Shown in pieces: positions 1 to 5,357 of a DNA stretch of 5,359 nt. Positions within the stretch are counted from its first letter, which is position 1. The number at the start of each line of letters is the position of its first letter. Origin of the DNA: Anaerolineales bacterium (lineage in GTDB: Bacteria > Chloroflexota > Anaerolineae > Anaerolineales > UBA4823); contig JAQUAE010000056.1 of the NCBI GenBank assembly GCA_028687395.1, forward strand, positions 1-5,359. Direction: 5' to 3'. Below the pieces are notes generated by a model, which was not told where the DNA came from, did not search any database, and saw nothing but the letters and a program-made list of their open reading frames with translations. The position numbers and the translations under genes are program-made.

Positions 1-1433
1 GTGTTCAGGATGTTGGCCTCGTACCAGCCGTCGTCGCTATAGCGGCAGACCAGGCCGGTGTAGTTGGTGTTCTGTCCCAGGTTTTCCACCCGCGTGTCGA
101 GCTGCACGTTTTTGTAAATAAAATTCTTATTGATAAAGTAGACGTAAGTGTGATCGTCCAGTATCTCGACGCGGAACTTGCTGTTACTCGCATTCTGGCT
201 GAAGCCTGCCTCGTTGCCGCGCACGAGGTTGTAAAACCAGTCGCTGACGTCATCGAATTCGGTCTTGTAGTAGTACTGGCCCGCTTGGGAAGCGTTGGCG
301 TTGACGAATGTGCCAGGGATGCCGCTCTGCGTTTCGACAGGCGCTTCGGTGGTCTCGGGACTGGTGTCGATCGTGGAAGTCACCGCCAGCTCACGTCCAT
401 TCAACTGCCCCTCCAGCACCTCCCCTGTCGCCAGGCGTAGAACTTCCACGGGGATGGTGTCCGTCGGTTCGTGACTGCGCACGATATCGCAATAGCTGGT
501 CATCGTGCCGTCATCGGCCACGGGCAGGTTGCCGAGCCTGGTGACCAGGTCGCCGGATTGGATACCAGTCTGGTCAGCTACCGAGCCAGGCTGAACAGAG
601 GATACCCATATCCCGAACAGGCTGCCGTCCTCGCTGGATACCGCCTCACCGTTGACGCCAATAGAATCCACGTTCTCACCGGCGCGCAGGCGATCGACCA
701 CCTCCATGGCAATGCTCTCCGAGATGCCAAACGCCTGGCGAGCGGAGGGATTGCTCTGGTAGTGGATAGCGACGACCTTGCCTTCCGCATCCAGGACCGG
801 CCCGCCGGAGTTGCCCGGGTTCGCCGTGGCGTCGTACTCGACCACCGACTCGACCGAAGAGAAGCGCGTCTGGCCATCTGCCCTGGCCTTGGAGATGATG
901 CCCTTGGTCAGGGTAAATTCCGGGTCTCCCAGGGGAAAGCCAGCCACGAAGATATCCATGCCCACGTCGATAGGTCCCTCGTGCCAGGTCAAGAAGGGGA
1001 AGCCCTCGTCTTCGATGTCGATCACGGCCAGGTCGGAGCACTCCGAGACGCCCAGGATGGTGGCGCTGTAAGTCTTGGTTGTATCGCCGCCCACCCACAC
1101 TTTCAGGAGGCTGGAACCGGTAACCACGTGGTTGTTGGTGACCGCGATACCGCTGGGATCGATGATGAAACCAGAACCGCGGCCTGAGATGACCTGCTCA
1201 CCAAACTCCGGGCTGGCGAAGGTGCCCACCGCTTCGATCTGGATAATGGCGTTCCTGGCGTCCTGGAACCCACTCACGCCCTCGGCGACCGGTTGGCTCT
1301 CGACGGTGGTAACCACGGTTTCCGTCTCGGCTGCAGGCTGCGTGGACGGGGCGCCGAACAAGCTGCAGGCCATGCTCACCAGGAGAATCATCGAGACCAA
1401 TGCAATAAGGGGCAATGACGTTTTACGCATCAT
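1..1433 (-). CDS. HtrA-like trypsin/PDZ serine protease lipoprotein with extra C-terminal domain (3' end outside window)
   Basis: The frame is open from ATG 1433 to the window edge: 477 full codons and no stop, so the C-terminus is missing. Residues 1-23 form a lipoprotein-type signal (MMRK, hydrophobic core, VSMAC with Cys23; Ser at -3 makes the lipobox imperfect). Residues ~56-250 are a chymotrypsin-fold S1C protease. The triad is visible as His102 (TNNHVV), Asp134 (CSDLAVID) and Ser209 (NPGNSGGPV). A PDZ domain follows at ~258-346 (PGSVADQTGIQSGDLV). After a Thr/Pro/Glu linker (~350-372), residues ~385-477 look like a beta-sandwich of the LamG/DUF1080 type (DDVSDWFYN, LVCRYSDDGWYEANI). The family degrades or refolds damaged envelope proteins; the lipid anchor would place this one on the outer face of the membrane. 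ATG 1433 is chosen over ATG 1430 because AAGGAAGG lies 5 bases upstream. The gene has its own promoter, so it is probably a separate unit from the upstream cassette. The protease-PDZ call is secure; the C-terminal domain call is tentative. Confidence 0.93.
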   Translation of the reverse strand, partial: MMRKTSLPLIALVSMILLVSMACSLFGAPSTQPAAETETVVTTVESQPVAEGVSGFQDARNAIIQIEAVGTFASPEFGEQVISGRGSGFIIDPSGIAVTNNHVVTGSSLLKVWVGGDTTKTYSATILGVSECSDLAVIDIEDEGFPFLTWHEGPIDVGMDIFVAGFPLGDPEFTLTKGIISKARADGQTRFSSVESVVEYDATANPGNSGGPVLDAEGKVVAIHYQSNPSARQAFGISESIAMEVVDRLRAGENVDSIGVNGEAVSSEDGSLFGIWVSSVQPGSVADQTGIQSGDLVTRLGNLPVADDGTMTSYCDIVRSHEPTDTIPVEVLRLATGEVLEGQLNGRELAVTSTIDTSPETTEAPVETQSGIPGTFVNANASQAGQYYYKTEFDDVSDWFYNLVRGNEAGFSQNASNSKFRVEILDDHTYVYFINKNFIYKNVQLDTRVENLGQNTNYTGLVCRYSDDGWYEANILN

Positions 1434-1438
1434 CGATG

Positions 1439-1446
1439 CCTTCCTT
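1439..1446 (-). promoter_or_regulatory. Ribosome binding site of the protease gene
   Basis: AAGGAAGG on the minus strand lies 5 bases before ATG 1433 and 8 before the adjacent in-frame ATG 1430. It is a good Shine-Dalgarno match and fixes the start to this ATG pair. Confidence 0.7.
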
Positions 1447-1464
1447 TCGTTTGCTGCTTATGAA

Positions 1465-1488
1465 ATATCCCCTTGATAGGGGAAATAT
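1465..1488 (-). promoter_or_regulatory. Inverted repeat in the protease leader (hairpin or operator)
   Basis: TCCCCT (1468-1473) and AGGGGA (1478-1483) pair around a 4-base loop. Flanking ATAT on both sides (1465-1468 and 1485-1488) can extend the symmetry with a two-base bulge. It lies in the 5' leader between the predicted promoter and the ribosome binding site, about 30 bases before the start codon. It could be an mRNA hairpin or a repressor site just downstream of the transcription start. It has no T-run, so a simple terminator is unlikely. The regulator is unknown. Confidence 0.4.
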
Positions 1489-1570
1489 AGACTCGAATAC
1501 TTACCACGCCCATGATAAGTAATTCTAGCATATTCATCCGGTTTAGAAAATGCTCCCGTGAATATTTCCC
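1480..1570. repeat. 9-bp inverted repeats flanking the protease promoter
   Basis: GGGAAATAT at 1480-1488 and its exact complement ATATTTCCC at 1562-1570 are 73 bases apart and bracket the -10/-35 elements (1522-1550). A third, degenerate half-site, ATATCCCC, is at 1465-1472. One arm lies about 11 bases upstream of the -35 element and the others about 30-50 bases downstream of the expected transcription start. This is a plausible geometry for paired operators. The arms are AT-rich and short, so chance cannot be ruled out. Confidence 0.35.
1522..1550 (-). promoter_or_regulatory. Extended -10 sigma70-type promoter for the protease gene
   Basis: On the minus strand TGCTAGAAT (1530-1522) matches an extended -10 element (TGnTATAAT) with one mismatch in the hexamer. 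A weak -35-like TTTTCT (1550-1545, 3 of 6 matches) sits 17 bases upstream. The expected start near 1515 gives a leader of about 80 bases to ATG 1433. The region is the most AT-rich part of an otherwise GC-rich window, as expected of a promoter. There is no GGAAC-like ECF -35 element, so housekeeping transcription is the better guess. Confidence 0.55.
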
Positions 1571-1584
1571 ACATTTCGGTGCTC

Positions 1585-1606
1585 ACCTGCTAACAGTGCC
1601 GCAGGT
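1585..1606 (-). terminator. Weak hairpin at the end of the Nudix gene
   Basis: ACCTGC and GCAGGT form a 6-bp stem with a 10-base loop, beginning inside the TGA stop of the Nudix gene. No T-run follows, so it is not a canonical intrinsic terminator. It could stabilise the transcript end. It is listed because it sits exactly at the end of the four-gene cassette. Confidence 0.2.
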
Positions 1607-2097
1607 CAGCTCGCCCGCTCAAGGATGCACCGGGTGGTGGTAAACGCCAGCGGAGGCAGGCTGGAGCGCGGGAAGAAAGACACGCCGTCCACGTCGTCGC
1701 CAGAGGTGAGCGTTCCAGCTACGATTTCCGCGCGGTAAAAAATCACGATGTGCGCGCCGCGGGGGTGTTCCTGCCCATAGAGCACGTCGACCAGGCTGGT
1801 GATACGCACCTCCACGCCGGCTTCTTCCAGGCATTCGCGCTGAGCTGCCAGGGCGGGGTCTTCACCCGCATCGACAAAACCAGCCGGCAGGGTCCACAGG
1901 CCGCGCCCGGGTTCATTTGCCCGGCGAACCAGCAGCACCTGGCCATCCCGTTCGACCAGCACGCCGGCGGCTACCTTCGGGTCGGCAAAATACACCCAAT
2001 CGCATGCTGGGCAGGCCTGGCGGGGCTTCCCAAAACGAACGCTATCGATTAGTGGCGTTCCACACTGGGGACAAAACTGGTATCGCTCGACGATCAT
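1606..2097 (-). CDS. Nudix hydrolase with N-terminal zinc ribbon
   Basis: The protein has 163 residues. The N-terminus carries a four-cysteine zinc ribbon (Cys9/Cys12 in FCPQCG, Cys29/Cys32 in ACPACD). The Nudix fold follows, with a perfect Nudix box at residues 73-95: Gly73, Glu79, REcLEEaG at 87-94, the Glu residues being the expected Mg2+ ligands and catalytic base. Family members hydrolyse nucleoside diphosphates linked to another group, such as ADP-ribose, NADH or oxidised nucleotides; the substrate cannot be told from sequence. It is expected to be cytoplasmic, having no signal or membrane segment. The start is ATG 2097, whose ATGA overlaps the anti-sigma stop. A longer in-frame start at 2187 would add 30 low-complexity residues lying over the anti-sigma gene's last codons and is rejected. 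The upstream Shine-Dalgarno (GGCGG) is weak, which suits translational coupling. It is the last gene of the cassette. Confidence 0.93.
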   Translation of the reverse strand: MIVERYQFCPQCGTPLIDSVRFGKPRQACPACDWVYFADPKVAAGVLVERDGQVLLVRRANEPGRGLWTLPAGFVDAGEDPALAAQRECLEEAGVEVRITSLVDVLYGQEHPRGAHIVIFYRAEIVAGTLTSGDDVDGVSFFPRSSLPPLAFTTTRCILERAS

Positions 2098-2981
2098 AAC
2101 CGCCTGGGTCGCAGCAGGAGCGCCGCCAGCCCGCTCGAGAGCGCCAGCGCAGCCAGGAAGAGTTCCACCCAGCGCCAGAAAGGCCATCCCCCCGACCGGG
2201 TAGCGGGCTCAGCCAGTGCGCTCTGCGGAGTGGCCTGCAGGGCAAATTCGGCGCCTGGCGCGGAAGTTGCCAGGGCTTGTTCAGCCTCTGCAGCGGGCAG
2301 CGCTTCAGCCATGCTCGTCTCGAGGGGGTAGGGCGCAATCGCCTGGGCCGTGGGGGTGAGCGGGGCTGGGAAGGTCAGCGCAGATACGGCGGGCGCTTCG
2401 AGGGGCGCTTCGCTGGGAGGCGGGTAAGGCGGACCACCGCCCACGCCCTCTGGCGGCATTTTAGCTGCCACGGTCGGCAGGGGCGTAGCCATGGCCATGT
2501 CGGCCGCCTCGCCAAATACCTCCTCCTCGGTAGCCGCCACCACGGGCTCTATCGCCTCGGCTGGAGCGGGCATCTCCTTGGCTGCCGGCGCCTCTTCGAG
2601 GGCAGGTTGTTGCGCAATCTGGCGGGTAGCCAGCCGCGGCGCGGAGAGGAAGAGCTCGCCAGCCACGACCAGCAGCAGCAACACGCTCGCCAGGGCGCTG
2701 CTCAAGCGCAGCGCAGGATACAGCCGCGCCGCCAGGGTTTCACGGGGCAAGGCGCGTGCGCCAGCCATCTGGGGGGTCAGGGTGAAATTACGCGGCGCCC
2801 GCATTTTGGGCGCGCTGCGCAGCACAGCGCGGGTCTTTTGCAAGCCTTCCAGGGCGCTGCGCAAATCGGGCCCTTCCCGCAGGCGCACTTCCAGCCGGAG
2901 GCGCTCCTTGGGTGAAAGCTCGCCGTCCAGGTAGGCGCTGAGGGTTTCTAAATCGGCTGGGGAGAGGCTGGGATTCTTCAT
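2094..2981 (-). CDS. Membrane anti-sigma factor, metal-free, two predicted membrane segments
   Basis: The protein has 295 residues. The first ~60 (LSAYLDGELSPKERLRLEVRL) resemble the N-terminal sigma-binding domain of zf-HC2/RseA-type anti-sigma factors. The usual zinc motif (HxxxCxxC) is absent: the whole protein contains no Cys or His. A first membrane helix lies at ~91-112. A long Ala/Pro/Glu-rich low-complexity region (~113-262) should be outside the membrane. A second helix is at ~269-290, ending in RPRRL, which suits a cytoplasmic C-terminus. The expected role is to hold the co-encoded ECF sigma factor at the membrane until a signal releases it. Its ATG overlaps the sigma stop by 4 bases, and its own TGA overlaps the Nudix start by 4 bases. 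A good AGAGGAGA lies before the start. The anti-sigma call rests on the N-terminal motif and position; the rest is not recognisably homologous to anything I know. Confidence 0.85.
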   Translation of the reverse strand: MKNPSLSPADLETLSAYLDGELSPKERLRLEVRLREGPDLRSALEGLQKTRAVLRSAPKMRAPRNFTLTPQMAGARALPRETLAARLYPALRLSSALASVLLLLVVAGELFLSAPRLATRQIAQQPALEEAPAAKEMPAPAEAIEPVVAATEEEVFGEAADMAMATPLPTVAAKMPPEGVGGGPPYPPPSEAPLEAPAVSALTFPAPLTPTAQAIAPYPLETSMAEALPAAEAEQALATSAPGAEFALQATPQSALAEPATRSGGWPFWRWVELFLAALALSSGLAALLLRPRRL

Positions 2982-3586
2982 GACACGGTCTCCTCTACCA
3001 GACGAAATTTCGCCGGTAGAAGTTCCCAGAACCCCTGCAGGCAGCCGCGCAGGCTCAGGCGCGCCCTGGCCAACCGGCTCTTCACCGTCCCGACGGGCTT
3101 GCCGATCGCCTGGGAAGCCTCCTGATAATCCATACCGTGAATGTCCACCAACAACACCACTGCCCAGAATTCATAGGAGAGCTTATCCAGGCAGCGCTGG
3201 ATGGCAGCGCTCAACTCTGCCCGCTGGGCGCTCTCCTCGGGCGTCTCGCCAGGGTCCGCCATCCAGCGTAGGGAATCGGGCTCGCCATTCCCATCCAGGA
3301 TGGGTTCCAACGGCGTGGTCGCCCGACGCTTGCGGCGGCGCAACTCGTCGTAACAGGCGTTGGTGACGATGCGCAGCAACCAGGCGCGAAAAGAGCCCCC
3401 GCGATAATCGCCAAGGTGGCGGTATGCCTGGATGAAGGCCTCTTGCGCAGCGTCTTCGGCGGAAGCGCTCTCCCCCATCATGCGGTACGCCTGATGGTAG
3501 ACCTGGTCCTGGTAAGCCAGCACCAGGCGGTTGAACGAATCGAGGTCGCCTTGCCGGGACGCCTGGATCAGCGCAATCTCATCCAT
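2978..3586 (-). CDS. RNA polymerase ECF-type sigma factor
   Basis: The protein has 202 residues, a usual length for sigma70 group 4. Region 2 spans ~17-88: the AEDAAQEAFIQAYRHL helix is the core-binding 2.1-2.2 part, FRAWLLRIVTNACYDELRRRKRR the -10 binding part. A 35-residue acidic linker (~89-124) replaces region 3. Region 4 spans ~125-180 and ends in the -35 binding helix-turn-helix (YQEASQAIGKPVGTVKSRLARAR). It directs RNA polymerase to a dedicated regulon and is presumably silenced by the anti-sigma factor encoded next, with which it shares a 4-base ATGA overlap. The start ATG 3586 overlaps the end of the DUF3054 gene by 8 bases, with only a weak AAGG before it, which suggests coupling. 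Its target promoters are not identifiable here: no GGAAC-type element was seen in the intergenic regions. Confidence 0.97.
   Translation of the reverse strand: MDEIALIQASRQGDLDSFNRLVLAYQDQVYHQAYRMMGESASAEDAAQEAFIQAYRHLGDYRGGSFRAWLLRIVTNACYDELRRRKRRATTPLEPILDGNGEPDSLRWMADPGETPEESAQRAELSAAIQRCLDKLSYEFWAVVLLVDIHGMDYQEASQAIGKPVGTVKSRLARARLSLRGCLQGFWELLPAKFRLVEETVS
2989..2996 (-). promoter_or_regulatory. Ribosome binding site of the anti-sigma gene
   Basis: AGAGGAGA lies 7 bases before ATG 2981, inside the last codons of the sigma gene. It is the strongest Shine-Dalgarno in the cassette and supports efficient anti-sigma synthesis alongside coupling through the ATGA overlap. Confidence 0.65.
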
Positions 3587-3974
3587 CGACCTTGCTCTTG
3601 CGGGCGATAGCCCAATAATATAGAAGGCGCCAGGCCAGGATGGCCGCTCCCCCCACCGCGGCTAGAACCAGCGCAAAGGCAGGTATCACCGGCCGGTTCA
3701 GCCAGACGCCGCGCAGGATGGCAGCCAGGGGGCCGGCCAGAAGCATGGCGTACAACGGGCGCCAGAGCTGGCGCAGGCTTTTCAACCCCTCCTCCTGGTA
3801 GGCGCCAGCTACGGGAGCGACCGCGAACCAGGCCAAGGCCATGGGCAGCAGGGTGGTCAGCATGCGCCAGCCGGCGCTCTCCAGCTCGCCGTGGCTGGCA
3901 AAACCGAAGAGGGTCACCAGCACCAGGGTGATGACGTCCCCAAGGATGAGCAAGGTGCGTTTCTCGTCGCGCAT
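3579..3974 (-). CDS. DUF3054-type small integral membrane protein
   Basis: The protein has 131 residues and four predicted membrane helices (~8-26, 39-57, 73-90, 97-121). The first helix ends in FGFASHGE, like the (R)SHxE motif of DUF3054. The C-terminal half (ILRGVWLNRP, then a hydrophobic helix ending in LAWRLLY) also fits that family, known from actinobacteria, haloarchaea and Chloroflexota with no assigned function. ATG 3974 is chosen over the in-frame GTG 3980 because AGGA is 8 bases from the ATG but only 2 from the GTG. The basic tail (ARKSKVDG) overlaps the sigma-factor start by 8 bases, so the two are probably translated together. Whether it serves the sigma system is unknown. The family assignment is from memory of its motifs, moderately sure. 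Confidence 0.85.
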   Translation of the reverse strand: MRDEKRTLLILGDVITLVLVTLFGFASHGELESAGWRMLTTLLPMALAWFAVAPVAGAYQEEGLKSLRQLWRPLYAMLLAGPLAAILRGVWLNRPVIPAFALVLAAVGGAAILAWRLLYYWAIARKSKVDG

Positions 3975-3981
3975 CGCCACT

Positions 3982-4010
3982 ATCCTAACTTAAACCCCCT
4001 AAAGGGACAA
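3982..4010 (-). promoter_or_regulatory. Possible internal promoter before the DUF3054 gene
   Basis: TTGTCC (4010-4005, 4 of 6 to TTGACA) and TAGGAT (3987-3982, 4 of 6 to TATAAT) are separated by 17 bases. Transcription would begin at or next to ATG 3974, giving a nearly leaderless message. The -10 overlaps the AGGA that serves as ribosome binding site on a read-through transcript, so the match may be coincidental. Confidence 0.22.
3983..3986 (-). promoter_or_regulatory. Ribosome binding site deciding the DUF3054 start
   Basis: AGGA on the minus strand lies 8 bases before ATG 3974, an ideal distance, and only 2 bases before GTG 3980. This favours the ATG. Confidence 0.5.
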
Positions 4011-4017
4011 GGGGATT
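3993..4017 (-). terminator. C/G hairpin in the 51-base gap before the four-gene cassette
   Basis: AATCCCC (4017-4011) pairs with GGGGGTT (3999-3993), including one T-G pair, around an 11-base loop; only a short TTTAAGTT tract follows. It lies just after the bactofilin-like gene stop (TAG 4028-4026). It may be a partial terminator or attenuator setting the ratio between that gene and the downstream cassette, or an mRNA-stabilising structure. The T-run is poor for a full terminator. Confidence 0.35.
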
Positions 4018-4025
4018 GGCCGCGT

Positions 4026-5357
4026 CTATGCAGCTTCAGCCGGCGCGACTGCCGGGCGGCGATCCTGGAACCACAGCCACATCGCGCCCAGGCCGAGCAA
4101 GGTGGCCAGCACGCCGACCAGCCAGCCCAGCAACGGGATCGAACGTACCAGCAGGTAGAGCACCACGCCCAGCACCAGCGGCCAAGCCTTTTGCACCGCG
4201 TACCGCGGGGCGACCTTCTCCAGGGTGAGCTTACCCACCAGGTAAGCGAAGACCAGCTTGCTGCCGTAGGAGACCAGCAGGGTGAACACCGTCACCACCA
4301 GGCTCAAGCCGGAGAAGCCGACGCCGGCCACCGTCCCCGCCAGGCCACCCAGGGTGATCACGCCGAAGAGCAGGGTGACAAAGAGAATCAGCACTGCGCT
4401 GAAGCCAGCCGCGGCGTAACCCACGACCAGGCTGACGAAACCCCAACCTGCAGCCGGGAGCGGAGCGGCGCGCAAGCGCTCGGTCACCTGAGTGAACATG
4501 GCCGGCAGCAACCATAGGGCCAGGGCGCCCAGCACCAGCAGGGTCACCAGGTCGCGCAAGCGCTCCAGGATGAATTTGCCAGCCTCAAGGGCGGGCGTCG
4601 GGGCTGGTTTGGCCGGCTCTGCAGTGGATGGTTGCGGAGTCTGGTGGACAACACCGCCAGCGGGTGCGGCTTGGATGGCTTTGGATTGCTCGACCGGGCT
4701 GGTGTACGTGAGCTTACCGCCGATCTCAGCCCCCTCGCCGATGCGCAAGCCAGGCGCCACCGCCTCTGGCATCCCAGGAGGGGCAAAGAAGGGCGGCATG
4801 CTCTCCGCGCCTTCGCCCGGCTCGGAAACCTCAGCCTGGACGTTGCGCCCCACTTTGCCGTTGAGCTCCAACGCGCCAACCCCTGCCAGCACGTCGCGGC
4901 CGACGCTCCCGGAGAGGATCCCCTGGTAGCCAGCCAGGAGCAGGTCGCGCCTCACCTGAGAGCCAGGCCTGGTCTCCAGCCCAAAACCGGCGTAATACAG
5001 GTTGCGGCCCACGCTGGCTTCCTCGCCGACCAGCATGGAAGTGCTGACGCCGTACAGGCTGCCCTCCACCTCCCCGTTGACGACGATCGTCTGGGCGGCG
5101 GAAAACAGGCTGCCCTTGACTTTGCCGTTCACAATGACGCTGCTGCCCGCGGCGAACAGGTCACCGTTCACCGTGCCGTCAATCACGACGTTATCCCCCG
5201 AAATGAAGACGTCGTCGTCGATCACCTGGTCGGCGCCAATCGAGGCTCCGTCGATGATCTCCACTGCACGGGCGGTGCTGGCAGAAGCCAGCAGGCAGAC
5301 GACCACCAGGCTGGCGATCACCAAGAAACGGGAAACGAGTGAACCATGATGAAACAT
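4026..5357 (-). CDS. Secreted bactofilin-like polymer-forming protein with C-terminal multi-pass membrane domain
   Basis: The protein has 443 residues. Residues 1-31 look like a signal peptide (hydrophobic core, ARA before Val32). Seven beta-helix repeats of 17-19 residues fill ~47-169, of the form G-(D/S/R)-L-F-x-A-G-x-x-V-x-(V/I)-N-G-x-V, as in bactofilins (polymer-forming cytoskeletal family). A linker rich in Pro and Glu (~178-203) precedes one more repeat-like piece (IGEGAEIGGKLTYTS, ~206-220), and a second Pro/Ala linker runs to ~262. Five or six membrane helices follow (~270-430). Unlike classic cytoplasmic bactofilins, the repeats would lie outside the membrane, so an envelope scaffold or surface role is inferred. 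ATG 5357 is 2 bases from the window edge, so its ribosome binding site and any longer start cannot be seen. Only one Arg precedes the hydrophobic core, so an upstream start is possible. It is followed after 51 bases by the DUF3054 gene on the same strand. Confidence 0.88.
   Translation of the reverse strand: MFHHGSLVSRFLVIASLVVVCLLASASTARAVEIIDGASIGADQVIDDDVFISGDNVVIDGTVNGDLFAAGSSVIVNGKVKGSLFSAAQTIVVNGEVEGSLYGVSTSMLVGEEASVGRNLYYAGFGLETRPGSQVRRDLLLAGYQGILSGSVGRDVLAGVGALELNGKVGRNVQAEVSEPGEGAESMPPFFAPPGMPEAVAPGLRIGEGAEIGGKLTYTSPVEQSKAIQAAPAGGVVHQTPQPSTAEPAKPAPTPALEAGKFILERLRDLVTLLVLGALALWLLPAMFTQVTERLRAAPLPAAGWGFVSLVVGYAAAGFSAVLILFVTLLFGVITLGGLAGTVAGVGFSGLSLVVTVFTLLVSYGSKLVFAYLVGKLTLEKVAPRYAVQKAWPLVLGVVLYLLVRSIPLLGWLVGVLATLLGLGAMWLWFQDRRPAVAPAEAA

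Noticed and set aside
108..140. AT-rich patch that resembles a promoter
   Set aside because: It falls inside the open protease frame and encodes Asn/Lys/Ile/Phe/Tyr-rich beta strands (FINKNFIYKN). Amino-acid content explains the base composition.
676..1098. Minus-strand open frame of 140 codons
   Set aside because: It is in a different frame within the protease gene and its Gly/Arg-rich product has no family features. The protease frame covers the same bases with catalytic motifs.
471..1187. Long plus-strand open frame (238 codons)
   Set aside because: It lies opposite the protease gene, whose minus-strand product shows a full catalytic triad and PDZ domain. The plus-strand product has no recognisable motif; it is a by-product of GC-rich codon use.
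2098..2187. N-terminal extension of the Nudix gene to ATG 2187
   Set aside because: It would overlap the anti-sigma gene by about 90 bases and add low-complexity sequence before the zinc ribbon. ATG 2097 with the ATGA overlap fits better.
2277..2915. Plus-strand open frame of 212 codons
   Set aside because: It lies opposite the anti-sigma gene. The Arg/Gly/His-rich product is typical of an antisense shadow of Ala/Pro/Glu-rich coding.
3975..3980. GTG start for the DUF3054 gene at 3980
   Set aside because: AGGA is only 2 bases from this GTG but 8 bases from ATG 3974.
3891..4517. Plus-strand open frame of 208 codons, Gln/His-rich
   Set aside because: It spans the gap and both flanking minus-strand membrane-protein genes. 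Gln/His richness is what the reverse of Leu/Val/Ala membrane coding gives; no domain is visible.
5002..5240. Repeated sequence suggesting tandem DNA repeats
   Set aside because: The periodicity is at protein level (17-19 residues per beta-helix turn) with divergent codons, so it is a protein repeat and not a DNA repeat array.
4632..5342. Plus-strand open frame of 236 codons
   Set aside because: It lies opposite the bactofilin-like repeats, which show clear periodicity in the minus-strand frame; the plus-strand product shows only the echo of that repeat.
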